64,000 nucleotides of DNA from an uncultured Prevotella sp. (GCA_934272845.1 CAKQSF010000006.1:21677-85676), one strand, 5' to 3'; shown: positions 46,201 through 54,640, numbered from the stretch's first letter. The notes: generated from the letters alone by a model not told the origin. Translations and numbers: made by a program.

Positions 46201-46208
46201 CAAAATTA
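46201..46208 (-). promoter_or_regulatory. -7 box of the susC promoter
   Basis: The reverse strand reads TAATTTTG, the same box as at 37987. It implies a leader of about 360 nt. The spacer 45836-46546 has no gene. Confidence 0.6.
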
Positions 46209-46320
46209 TGAATTTTTTTAATAAATCATTTAACTCTTCTGTTAAATAAAGTTAATTACCTTTATACGATAAGTATTTAACATTTTTCTTCCCCTTTTTG
46301 GGTTGATTTTACCCCATAAT

Positions 46321-46394
46321 GTAATTAAGCCCTAATCATGTTGTGATTAGGGCTTAATTACCTTGTGATTTGGGCCTGATTACATTGTGATTTG
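46321..46394. repeat. 18-bp palindrome plus 22-nt direct units
   Basis: GTAATTAAGCCCTAATCA, a 5-nt loop and its exact complement (46344-46361) are followed by further 22-nt units (GATTTGGGCCTGATTACATT). This is the most complete member of the family also seen at 7829, 18802 and 34931. Confidence 0.85.
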
Positions 46395-46546
46395 ATAGTG
46401 TTTATTTCCGCCTAATACTTAAGGGTGGTTCTATAAATATAAATTATTACCCTTTCTTTCAAATCCAAACATGATTACGGGATTTTTTGATACAAATCCA
46501 AACATAAATTCGGTGAAAATCGCATTAATTCCAAAGTAACCAAGGG

Positions 46547-47554
46547 TTATTTTATGCTTGAAAGGAAGGCTTTGGCTGATCCGAAGCGTAGGTAGAGGTC
46601 GAGGCGTACGGGTATGTGTTTTTGGTCGTTGGTGACGAAGAAGCGTACTATCTCTTTGTCTTTTCCGTCTTCATGTTCTATGTATGAGAGTATGAGGCAT
46701 GGGTATTTTTTCCCGTTGTCTGCTTTGACGGTTTTCTTGCCTCGGTAGACGAGTTTGGCTGGTTGTAGTTTTTCGCCGCCTGCTATGTCGAGGTGCATGG
46801 TGTGGCCTTCTTTCCACTTTGAGGGGTTGAAGTTGCGTACGCGTTGGAAACTGTTGAGCATGTCAGAGACGCAGCGTGCATAGGTATGTTTTGATGTGTG
46901 CACTTTACCGTCGGAGTCGAGGTTACGTAGTGAGGTGATGCACTTGCCGTCTTGGTATGTGTACCACATCTCGTCCACGTAATAGCGTTTTCCTTCGTTT
47001 GCTCCCTTGCGGTAGTAGAGTGGTGTTAGTTCTGGTGTGAAGTAGACCATTATGGTGTCGCGCATGCGAAAGTAACGGTCGTAGGTTTTTGAGGTACGTG
47101 TTATGAGGCTGGTGCGGTATGCTGGCTTGCCTTTATAGTTTGTTGGTGTGGTTATCATGCTGGCTGAGCCTACTTTGAACCACACGAATTTCCAGTTGAA
47201 GTGGAGGTTGTAGTTGATAATCTCTTTGCCATCGAAGGCGTGGTTGTCGTAGGTGCACTGGGCACTGACGGGGAGAGAGAGAAGGAATATTAATGAAAAG
47301 TGAAGAATGAAGTGTGTTTTTAATGAAGAATGAAGAATGAAGAATGAAGAATGAGGTAATGGTTTATAGGATGACGCGAGTTTGGTCACGACATCACGGA
47401 TAAGGGCTTTTATATAGTGTATCATAGTCGTTGTGGTTTTCTGTGTGTTGGTTGTTACGCTGACGTAGAAACGTTGACGCACAAGGAACTTCCTTGCTGT
47501 TAAGAACGTTAGTGCATAAGGAATAGAAGCATTATCCCATTCTTCATTCTTCAT
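46547..47554 (-). CDS. DUF3108 domain protein, exported
   Basis: The mature region (after VSAQ, about residue 99 of the long form) is a DUF3108-like protein: KEIINYNLHFNWKFVWFKVGSASM, then TSKTYDRYFRMRDTIMVYFTPELTPLYYRKGANEG and a C-terminal IPVRLDLYLRFGSAKAFL. Function is unknown; family members are periplasmic or envelope proteins. The start is uncertain: Met at 47554 or at 47425. Either way the signal peptide's hydrophobic part (SSFFILHSSLKTHFILHFSLIFLLSLPV) is encoded by the ATGAAGAATGAAG simple repeat read in reverse, with an unusually long charged leader. It is last in an operon with the GH3 enzyme and the Ig-like lipoprotein. Confidence 0.78.
   Translation of the reverse strand: MKNEEWDNASIPYALTFLTARKFLVRQRFYVSVTTNTQKTTTTMIHYIKALIRDVVTKLASSYKPLPHSSFFILHSSLKTHFILHFSLIFLLSLPVSAQCTYDNHAFDGKEIINYNLHFNWKFVWFKVGSASMITTPTNYKGKPAYRTSLITRTSKTYDRYFRMRDTIMVYFTPELTPLYYRKGANEGKRYYVDEMWYTYQDGKCITSLRNLDSDGKVHTSKHTYARCVSDMLNSFQRVRNFNPSKWKEGHTMHLDIAGGEKLQPAKLVYRGKKTVKADNGKKYPCLILSYIEHEDGKDKEIVRFFVTNDQKHIPVRLDLYLRFGSAKAFLSSIK
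47290..47356. repeat. ATGAAGAATGAAG simple repeat inside a signal-peptide coding region
   Basis: Tandem GAAGAAT units on the + strand (47301-47355) overlap the reverse-strand codons for the DUF3108 protein signal peptide. An inverted copy lies at its long start codon (47536-47556). Confidence 0.7.
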
Positions 47555-47579
47555 TTAAGGAGTTCTACATTTAATGTGT

Positions 47580-49859
47580 TTAGAATTTCAGATTTGTTGG
47601 CACTGCTATTCCCTTGTCTGCGGCACGCTGTGCGTTGCGGTTCTGTATCTTCTTCTCTGCTTCTGCCTTCTGCTTCTTTATGGCATCGGGTTTCTGGCGG
47701 TCGAGCGGTGTGGCTGTGAGGTTCCAGTCTTTGGTGAGGTCCCATTTTGCCTTTGCTTCTATCTCTATGTTGTAATAGTACACTTCCTCGGGTTGTGTAC
47801 CGGTGAGATAGTTGCCTGTGTCCCACTTTCCATTGCCGTTGCGGTCTACGATGGCGCGCATGTAGTATTTGCCTGCGTTGAGATAATAGAACTCTGCTGT
47901 GCCGTTCTGTACTTTTTCTGTTCGCACGGGTTTGTCACCATTGTCCAGCAGTTGCACGAGTATCTGTTGCTTGCCTTCAGCGTTGGTTGAGGGAGTCGGG
48001 GCATCATAATGCACGTTGACGAAAAGCGAGCCGAACTCGTCATTCTTTCTCACCTGCAAGCCTGTTTTGTATGGTTCTGATGTTTTGCCGTAAATATCTT
48101 CAAAGGCGAGGGTATCTATCTCTAATGAGTATTCTGCGCCTTCTATCCATTCTGAGGCTAACTCCCATGTGCGTGGCAATGAGTCGGTCAGGATAGCGTC
48201 TTCCTTGCGTTGCGGTTGGAAACTGAAGGGTGCGCGGTACCATAAGGAGTCTTGCATCACATAGAGGTGAACGGCCTTGGTGTCCACCTTCTTCATTGGT
48301 GTGGGGAACTCTATGCGCAGGGTGGCGTCAGGGCGTATGCTCTGCTGGAAATCGTACTTCGGTGTGAGGCGTGGTTCGGGCATGAGGGTGTCTGTCAGTT
48401 CCTCACCGTCTTGCAGGTGCTTGCGTTGTTTCTCTATCTTTTTGTTCCACTCTTTGAGTTCTTGCTCCTTGAGTTTCAATCTTTTAGCGTATGGTATCTT
48501 GGCCAATACCTCCACGGTATCAGTCTGCACTGCGAGCATGCCGAGTGAGTCTGTAGCGAGGTAACGCAGTTCTATGTTGAGCGTATCTTGGTTTACGAGT
48601 GCGGTATCACGCAGCCAATAGGTTATGGTGTCTCCCCTCTGTGATGGCTCTATGGCGAAGGCCTTGTCGGAGTTGAAGTTCAGTCCGCGGACTTCGGGGA
48701 GGCGTGCTGCTTCGTAGTCCATGCCGAGACGAGCGAAGGAGGCAGTGTCGTTCTTCACTGGTGCGGTGAAAAAGAGTGTGAAGCGGTTGGCGTCCTTGCG
48801 TTCGTATTTGAGGTAATGTCGTTCGTTTGTCTCGTGGGTAAAGGCGCGCAAGACGAAGTTGTCGGGCAGGTAATGGTTGTATTTCACACGCATTATGTCC
48901 TTGATATGCAGTGCGTCTGCCCAGATGGTGTCTTGTCTGATGTCTTCAAAGACGGATGGAGAGAATGTTTGTTCGGTGAACGCTACGTCCTCGCCTAACG
49001 TACTGAAGCGGTAGTTACCGTCCATGTCTTTCAGTGCTCCTATGGTGTATCTGCCTGGTGCCACGCCACGAATGATGAAATGTCCGCGTGAGTCGGTTCG
49101 TGATACACGTATGAAGGTCTCTGACTGTATGGAGTCCTGGCGTATCATCACTGGCATTGTGACCTTTGCGGTGCTGTCGGCAAGGCTGTAAAGTCCTACG
49201 AGCATGCCCTTTACGGGTTCGAGGTTTTCGGCATTGAGGACTGTTCCAGATACTTCGAGTGTGTCTATCTCTTCGCCTGTAGAGAAACTGTACGTATAGT
49301 TGCCGAGTGGGTTACCTTCGTTGTTGTCGGTTATGGCGTCAGAGAAGTCTACGGTGTAGGTGGTATTAGCCTGCAGGGTATCCTTTAGTTGTACGGAGAT
49401 GTACTTGCCTTTGGTTTTAATCTCAGGCATCTCCATCTGTGGCGGTGAGACTACTACCTTCTCCGTGGCGTTGTCTACCTTTACGTATTCGTTGAAATAG
49501 ATGTTTATCTTACGGCTGTTGACGCCTGTTCCTCTGTCGGCAGGTGACGCACCGATGACGCGCGGTGGCATTTCGTCATACCATCCGCCATCGGGGTTGC
49601 CCATGCGGGCGCAGGAAGAGAGGAGGAGAATGAATAATGAATAATTAATAATTAATAATGAAGAATGTTTCTTAAATAAAGAATGAAGAATGTAGAATGA
49701 AGAATAGGATTTACTACATGAGTTATTAGGAGTAGCATTTGCCACTCCTGCGTTTGTCATTACTTTATTATTGTTAACCGTCTTTTGTATAAGACTGCAT
49801 ATTCTCATAATCAGTTTCTTCATACTTTTATTCTTCATTCTACATTCTTCATTCTTCAT
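47580..49859 (-). CDS. Ig-like (Big_5) domain lipoprotein
   Basis: An envelope lipoprotein whose Cys is in FILLLSSCARMGNPDGG. It is followed by a bacterial Ig-like/Big_5 domain (PPRVIGASPADRGTGVNSRKINIYFNEYV ... YTVDFSDAITDNNEGNPLGNYTYSFSTG) and a carboxypeptidase-regulatory-like/prealbumin domain (VSGTVLNAENLEPVKGMLVGLY). Two further beta-rich regions end with DRNGNGKWDTGNYLTGTQPEEVYYY. Bacteroidetes proteins of this layout are common and uncharacterised. The start may be 49859 (overlapping the GH3 gene by 11 nt) or 49823 (MKKLIMRICSL). The stretch before the lipobox is abnormally long and is encoded partly by AT-rich dispersed repeats. Confidence 0.82.
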   Translation of the reverse strand: MKNEECRMKNKSMKKLIMRICSLIQKTVNNNKVMTNAGVANATPNNSCSKSYSSFYILHSLFKKHSSLLIINYSLFILLLSSCARMGNPDGGWYDEMPPRVIGASPADRGTGVNSRKINIYFNEYVKVDNATEKVVVSPPQMEMPEIKTKGKYISVQLKDTLQANTTYTVDFSDAITDNNEGNPLGNYTYSFSTGEEIDTLEVSGTVLNAENLEPVKGMLVGLYSLADSTAKVTMPVMIRQDSIQSETFIRVSRTDSRGHFIIRGVAPGRYTIGALKDMDGNYRFSTLGEDVAFTEQTFSPSVFEDIRQDTIWADALHIKDIMRVKYNHYLPDNFVLRAFTHETNERHYLKYERKDANRFTLFFTAPVKNDTASFARLGMDYEAARLPEVRGLNFNSDKAFAIEPSQRGDTITYWLRDTALVNQDTLNIELRYLATDSLGMLAVQTDTVEVLAKIPYAKRLKLKEQELKEWNKKIEKQRKHLQDGEELTDTLMPEPRLTPKYDFQQSIRPDATLRIEFPTPMKKVDTKAVHLYVMQDSLWYRAPFSFQPQRKEDAILTDSLPRTWELASEWIEGAEYSLEIDTLAFEDIYGKTSEPYKTGLQVRKNDEFGSLFVNVHYDAPTPSTNAEGKQQILVQLLDNGDKPVRTEKVQNGTAEFYYLNAGKYYMRAIVDRNGNGKWDTGNYLTGTQPEEVYYYNIEIEAKAKWDLTKDWNLTATPLDRQKPDAIKKQKAEAEKKIQNRNAQRAADKGIAVPTNLKF
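49630..49706. repeat. AT-rich/GAAGAATG repeat inside the Ig-like lipoprotein signal region
   Basis: ATGAATAATTAATAATTAAT followed by GAAGAATG units lies within the reverse-strand signal-peptide codons (IINYSLFI). An inverted GAAGAATG copy lies at 49832-49862, across the GH3 stop and this gene's start. Confidence 0.7.
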
Positions 49860-51375
49860 TTAAAGAAAGCAGTTCCTCTATATGCTTTCGTGTGTTGGCG
49901 AGTCGTGGCACCTTATGCTGTCCACCGAGTTTGCCCTTAGATTTAAGCCAGTCGTTAAAGAGTCCTTTACGTGCCTTCACTATCTTCAGGCATACCATGT
50001 TAATGTCTTTGAAACGCTTTGCCTCGTAGTCGCTGTTCAGTTCTTGCAGTCGTGCATCGAGTATCTTGGCGAAGGCGTTGATATCCTGAGGTTCCTTGGC
50101 GAACTCTATTATCCACTGATGGTGTGGCACTACTCCTTCTGCACGGTGCACTGGAGCAGCGGTGTATTCACTTACCTCTGCCCCCGTCTGCTGGCAGGCA
50201 TAGAGCAGGGCTTTCTCTGCATTGTCTACTATCAGTTCCTCACCGAAGGCGTTGATGAAACTCTTTGTGCGCCCTGTGATGACGAATTTATATGGCTTTA
50301 CTGACGTGAACTTCACGGTGTCGCCTATCATGTAACGCCACAGTCCGCATGATGTTGAGATAATCATGGCATAGTTTTTACCCACTTCTATTCCCTCTAA
50401 TGGCACTACCTTGCTGGCATCGGTTATCAATCCGCTATCATCGATGGCGTCCATTGGTGCGAATTCATAGAATACGTCGTAGTCTAACATCAGCATCATG
50501 GCGCTGTCTGTAGGGTCGTTCTGTATGCCGAAGAAGCCTTCGGAGGCGTTGTAGGTCTCCATGTAGCGCATGTCGGGCTTGGTAATGAGTTGTTCGTATT
50601 GCTTACGGTATGGCGTAAAGGCTATGCCGCCGTGGAAGAACACTTCGAGGTTAGGCCATACGTCCTCAAGATGTTGCTTGCCTGAGAGTTCCATGACGCG
50701 TGTGAGGACGGACATCATCCATGATGGTACACCGGAGATATTGGTGACGTTCTTGTTGAGACACATGCGCGCTATCTTCTCGCGTTTCTCTTCGAAGTCA
50801 CTGATGAGCGCCGTTTTCTTGTCGGGCACTCTGATGAGGTTTACTAAAGGATTGATGTTTTCTATAAGTATGGCAGACAGATCGCCTACCAACGAGTTGT
50901 GAACGTTATAGTTAGGGCTGTGCGAGCCTCCTAGTATTAACGCTCTGCCGTCAAAGAGACGGCTCTTGGGATTATTTTGAAGGTAATAAGCCACTACGTC
51001 GGTGCCGCCAGCGTAATGGATATGTTGCAGGCCTTCTTCTGACACTGGTATGAACTTCGACTTATCGTTTGTCGTGCCGGATGACTTGGCATACCATTTC
51101 ACCATACCTGGCCACAGTATGTCAGCCTTGCCATGACGCATAAGGTCTATATAGTCTTTTAGTTCCTCGTAGGTATTTACGGGAATATTGGCACGGAAGT
51201 CCTCATAGTTACGGGTCATGGAGAACACGTGCTCCCTGCCGTACTTGGTGTCTGATGCTTTTGCCACGAGACTTCTCATTACGTTTTCCTGCAACGCTAC
51301 TGGCTCAGTAAAATGTTTTTCTAACTCCTTTTGCCTTTTCAGGAATGCCAATCTCGCTATTGATGTGATACCCAT
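49849..51375 (-). CDS. GH3-family (auxin-responsive-promoter-like) acyl-adenylating enzyme
   Basis: Member of the ANL adenylating superfamily related to plant GH3 acyl-amido synthetases; bacterial versions are of unknown substrate. The 508-residue protein has the ATP-binding motif YAKSSGTTNDKSKFIPVS (about 92-109), the YMETYNASEGFFGIQ motif (about 272-286) and the YMIGDTVKF/ITGRTKSFINAFGEELI hinge region (about 345-385), so the active site seems complete. A small C-terminal domain follows. It is the first gene of an operon with two envelope proteins of unknown function; the context does not reveal the substrate. The last codons (LNEE-stop) fall in the ATGAAGAATGAAG repeat. Confidence 0.88.
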   Translation of the reverse strand: MGITSIARLAFLKRQKELEKHFTEPVALQENVMRSLVAKASDTKYGREHVFSMTRNYEDFRANIPVNTYEELKDYIDLMRHGKADILWPGMVKWYAKSSGTTNDKSKFIPVSEEGLQHIHYAGGTDVVAYYLQNNPKSRLFDGRALILGGSHSPNYNVHNSLVGDLSAILIENINPLVNLIRVPDKKTALISDFEEKREKIARMCLNKNVTNISGVPSWMMSVLTRVMELSGKQHLEDVWPNLEVFFHGGIAFTPYRKQYEQLITKPDMRYMETYNASEGFFGIQNDPTDSAMMLMLDYDVFYEFAPMDAIDDSGLITDASKVVPLEGIEVGKNYAMIISTSCGLWRYMIGDTVKFTSVKPYKFVITGRTKSFINAFGEELIVDNAEKALLYACQQTGAEVSEYTAAPVHRAEGVVPHHQWIIEFAKEPQDINAFAKILDARLQELNSDYEAKRFKDINMVCLKIVKARKGLFNDWLKSKGKLGGQHKVPRLANTRKHIEELLSLNEE

Positions 51376-51404
51376 TTCTTGTCTTTGTAGTTTTATTTAA
51401 CGTA

Positions 51405-51412
51405 CAAAGTTA
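51405..51412 (-). promoter_or_regulatory. -7 box of the GH3-enzyme operon
   Basis: The reverse strand reads TAACTTTG, 30 nt upstream of the ATG at 51375. Confidence 0.6.
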
Positions 51413-51450
51413 AGCAGTTTTCCTATATTAAGGAAATATATTATAGTTTT

Positions 51451-51603
51451 TTAACCCTTACAGCATTTACTGGACTTATGACACTGGTCGCAACCGCGGT
51501 CACGGCAACAACTTTTCTTGTTACCGCCACGCATATGGAAGCGCGCTGCGGCAATGAATGCTACGATTACTAGAACGAGAAGTATGATGGAGATGAAGTT
51601 CAT
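51451..51603 (-). CDS. FeoB-associated Cys-rich membrane peptide (50 residues)
   Basis: A short gene read from the ATG at 51603 to a TAA at 51451. The peptide starts MNFISIILLVLVIVAFIAAA (one membrane helix), then a basic segment RFHMRGGNKK and a Cys-rich tail SCCRDRGCDQCHKSSKCCKG with six Cys. This pattern (single helix then CC...C..C....CC) is that of the FeoB-associated Cys-rich protein family. It lies downstream of feoAB on the same strand, separated by AT-rich repeats, which supports the call. Likely role: inner-membrane partner in Fe2+ import, possibly metal-binding. It would be easy to miss by length. Confidence 0.87.
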   Translation of the reverse strand: MNFISIILLVLVIVAFIAAARFHMRGGNKKSCCRDRGCDQCHKSSKCCKG

Positions 51604-51787
51604 AATGAACAATGAATAATTAATAATGAATAATGAACAATGAATAATTAATAATTAATAATTAATAATGCACAGTGCATTAACATGGCGTAGCCCAATT
51701 ATTAATTATTAATTATGAATTATGAATTATGAATTAACATGGCGTAGCCCAATTATTAATTATTAATTATGCATTATTAATTATTAA
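51604..51787. repeat. AT-rich repeat block with CATGGCGTAGCCC core (duplicated)
   Basis: ATTAATAATTAATAATTAAT runs, a TGCACAGTGCA palindrome, and two copies of AACATGGCGTAGCCCAATTA (about 51680-51700 and 51734-51755), each followed by TTAATTATTAATT. It fills the feoAB to Cys-rich-peptide gap. Confidence 0.85.
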
Positions 51788-54142
51788 TTATGCATTATTA
51801 ATTAAAAGAAATACTGCTGCTGCTACGACATAGGCTATAACGCATTGCGCTATGACTATGGTCACGGCATCACGGTTGCCGAGTTCCCTGCGTATTGCGG
51901 CTATGGCAGCCACGCATGGGGTATAGAGCAGGCAGAAGACCATGAGCGAAAGGGCTGAAGCCGTTGTCAGAATGGTGCTGAGATCTGATCCTTCGCCAAA
52001 GAGTACGGAGAGGGTTGATACTACACTCTCCTTGGCAAGGAAACCGCCTACGAGTGAGGTTGCCACACGCCAGTCACCAAAGCCTACTGGAGCGAATACT
52101 GGTGCCACGAGACTTGCTATCTGTCCGAGGATGGACTGTGCCTGGTCTGTAACCAGGTTGAGATGGAATGAGAATGACTGTAGGAACCATATCACGATGG
52201 TTGCCATGAAGATTACGGTGAAGGCTCGCTGAAGGAAGTCTCTTGCCTTGTCCCACAACAACAGCATGGTGGTCTTGAAGCCTGGCAGACGATAGTTTGG
52301 TAGTTCCATGACAAACGGTACTGCCTCGCCCTTAAAGGATGTGTTCTTTAAGACAAGAGCCACCATGATACCCACTATGATGCCTAGGAAATATAGTCCA
52401 CACATCACCCATGCCGCACTGTTAGGGAAGAAGGCGGCACAGAAGAATGCATATATTGGCAGTTTTGCGGTGCATGACATGAAGGGGGTGAGCATCACTG
52501 TCAGTCGGCGGTCACGTTCTGACGGCAGCGTACGGCTCGCCATTACGCTTGGCACGGAGCAGCCAAAGCCGATAAGCAACGGCACTATGGAACGGCCTGA
52601 GAGTCCTATCTTGCGCAAGAGTTTGTCCATTACGAAGGCTATACGCGCCATGTAGCCTGAGTCTTCGAGCATGGAGAGGAAGAAGAACAGCGTTACGATA
52701 ATCGGAACGAAACTTGCTACGCTGCCTACTCCGGCATAGACACCGTCTATTATGAGCGAGCGCACGGCATCGTTCACATCCCATGACTGCATTGTCTCAT
52801 CGCTTATTGTTGTGAACCACTCTATGGCCTCCTCTAGCCATCCTTGCATTGTGCCGCCAATAACGTCGAAGGTGAGCCAGAATATCACCGCCATGATAGC
52901 GAAAAAGGCTGGCAATGCGGTCCATCTGCCTGTCAACACATGGTCTATGCGGTGCGAGCGTATCTGCTCCTTACTCTTATGTGGATGGCAAACGGTTGCC
53001 TCACACAGACGACTGATGAAGGAATAACGCATCTCAGCAAGTGCGGCAGAGCGGTCAAGGCCTCTCTCCTCCTCCATCTGGCGTATGATATGCTCTACTG
53101 TCTCTCGTTCGTTCTGCGAGAGATGCAGTGCCTCTATTATCTTTTCATCGCCCTCAGCAATCTTTGATGCGGCAAAGCGAATGGGCACTCCGTATCGCTG
53201 CGCATGGTCTTCCACAAGGTGCATGATGGCGTGTAGGCATCGGTGAACAGCGCCTCCGTGGTCTGACGGCGAACAGAAGTCTTGGCGTGCGGGACACTCT
53301 TGGTAGCGTGCCACGTGAAGGCAGTGGCGTACGAGTTCGTCAACGCCTGAGTTCTTGACGGCTGATATGGGCACTACTGGTATGCCAAGGAGGCGTTCCA
53401 TATCGTTAACACGAATGTGACCACCGTTGCCCTCCATCTCATCCATCATGTTAAGTGCAAGCACCATTGGTATATCGAGTTCCATGAGTTGCATGGTGAG
53501 ATAGAGGTTACGCTCTATGTTCGTAGCGTCAACAATGTTGATGATGCCACGTGGGTGCTCGTTGAGTATGAACTCGCGGCTCACTATCTCCTCACTGGTA
53601 TATGGCGAGAGGCTGTAAATGCCTGGCAGGTCTGTCACCTCGGTGTTCTTTATGCCACGTATTGCCCCACTTTTGCGGTCTACTGTCACCCCAGGGAAGT
53701 TGCCTACGTGCTGGTTGGCACCCGTCAACTGATTGAAGAGGGTTGTCTTTCCGCAGTTCTGATTTCCCGCCAAGGCGAATGTCAACTTCTCGTTTTCTGG
53801 CAATGGGTTCTCGTGTGTTGGGTCATGATAGCGTCCTCCCTCACCAAGTCCTGGGTGATCAGAAGGAATATGTCCCTCTGCATCATCAGCACCCCAACGA
53901 CGTGCGCTTTCGTTGTCAGCAAGCAATGTTACCTCTATGCGTGCGGCATCTGCCTTACGCAATGTTAACTCATAGCCGTGGAGTTCAAACTGCATCGGGT
54001 CGCCCATAGGAGCAAACTTACGCAGGGTAATAACTCCACCAGGTATGATGCCCATATCAAGGAAATGCTGGCGCAAGGAGCCTTGGCCGCCTACGCTAAC
54101 TATGCGTGCTGACTGATTGATATTTAGTTCTGAGAGGGTCAT
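51788..54142 (-). CDS. feoB: Fused FeoA-FeoB ferrous iron transporter
   Basis: GTP-dependent Fe2+ importer of the inner membrane. The 784-residue protein begins with a FeoA SH3-like domain (1-74, LNINQSARIVSVGG ... FELHGYELTLRKADAARIEV) and a linker. The FeoB G domain follows: G1 GNQNCGKT at 126-133, G3 DLPGIYSL and G4 NMMD. After the helical GDI-like region come the gate-type membrane segments with FVPIIVTLFFFLSMLEDSGYMARI, GFGCSVPSVMASRT and a C-terminal Gate domain (YTPCVAAIAAIRRELG). FeoA-FeoB fusions are usual in Bacteroidetes. The promoter -7 box is at 54229. The small Cys-rich peptide gene follows. Confidence 0.96.
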   Translation of the reverse strand: MTLSELNINQSARIVSVGGQGSLRQHFLDMGIIPGGVITLRKFAPMGDPMQFELHGYELTLRKADAARIEVTLLADNESARRWGADDAEGHIPSDHPGLGEGGRYHDPTHENPLPENEKLTFALAGNQNCGKTTLFNQLTGANQHVGNFPGVTVDRKSGAIRGIKNTEVTDLPGIYSLSPYTSEEIVSREFILNEHPRGIINIVDATNIERNLYLTMQLMELDIPMVLALNMMDEMEGNGGHIRVNDMERLLGIPVVPISAVKNSGVDELVRHCLHVARYQECPARQDFCSPSDHGGAVHRCLHAIMHLVEDHAQRYGVPIRFAASKIAEGDEKIIEALHLSQNERETVEHIIRQMEEERGLDRSAALAEMRYSFISRLCEATVCHPHKSKEQIRSHRIDHVLTGRWTALPAFFAIMAVIFWLTFDVIGGTMQGWLEEAIEWFTTISDETMQSWDVNDAVRSLIIDGVYAGVGSVASFVPIIVTLFFFLSMLEDSGYMARIAFVMDKLLRKIGLSGRSIVPLLIGFGCSVPSVMASRTLPSERDRRLTVMLTPFMSCTAKLPIYAFFCAAFFPNSAAWVMCGLYFLGIIVGIMVALVLKNTSFKGEAVPFVMELPNYRLPGFKTTMLLLWDKARDFLQRAFTVIFMATIVIWFLQSFSFHLNLVTDQAQSILGQIASLVAPVFAPVGFGDWRVATSLVGGFLAKESVVSTLSVLFGEGSDLSTILTTASALSLMVFCLLYTPCVAAIAAIRRELGNRDAVTIVIAQCVIAYVVAAAVFLLINNA

Positions 54143-54228
54143 TTTAATTCATAATTTAAAATTCATAATTCATAATTATTGGGTGGAGAACATCATTGAC
54201 CACCTGCGTAATTTATGAATTTCACATG

Positions 54229-54236
54229 CAAAGTTA
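54229..54236 (-). promoter_or_regulatory. -7 box of the feoAB promoter
   Basis: The reverse strand reads TAACTTTG, about 87 nt upstream of the ATG. No Fur-like palindrome was confidently recognised. Confidence 0.55.
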
Positions 54237-54341
54237 CTGCTTTTTTCTGTAACTACACAGGCATTGGTAGTATTTAACGCTGTCTATACGCTGAGATACA
54301 ATATAAATACCAACATATAGGTAATTCTGACGGATACGAGT

Positions 54342-54415
54342 AATGCCTCTATATCAGCCTAAGAATTCAATGTGAATGGTGTTTCACAGAATTATTAGCA
54401 TGATATAGAGGCATT
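54342..54415. repeat. 74-nt near-complete hairpin
   Basis: AATGCCTCTATATCA at 54342-54356 is the exact complement of 54401-54415. The interior also folds (GAATTC/GAATTA and TGTGAA/TTTCACA around a 5-nt loop), so the whole segment can form one imperfect hairpin. It could be a terminator, a small structured RNA or a MITE. Confidence 0.75.
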
Positions 54416-54640
54416 GTTAATTCATAATTCATAATGCATAATTCATAATTAACAATGCATTATGAATAATTATGCTTTGTCCATCATAAACTATGCATTA
54501 TACATTATGAAATTATACATTAAACATTATGAATTATGAATTATGAATAATTATGCTTTGTCCATCATAAACTATGCATTATACATTATGAAATTATACA
54601 TTAAACATTATGAATTATGAATTATGCATTATGAATTATA
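54416..54640. repeat. AT-rich repeat block with an 81-nt direct duplication
   Basis: A ~75-nt segment including TATGCTTTGTCCATCATAAA occurs at 54471 and again at 54552, embedded in ATTATGAATTATGCATT repeats. It lies between upp and the hairpin. Confidence 0.85.
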
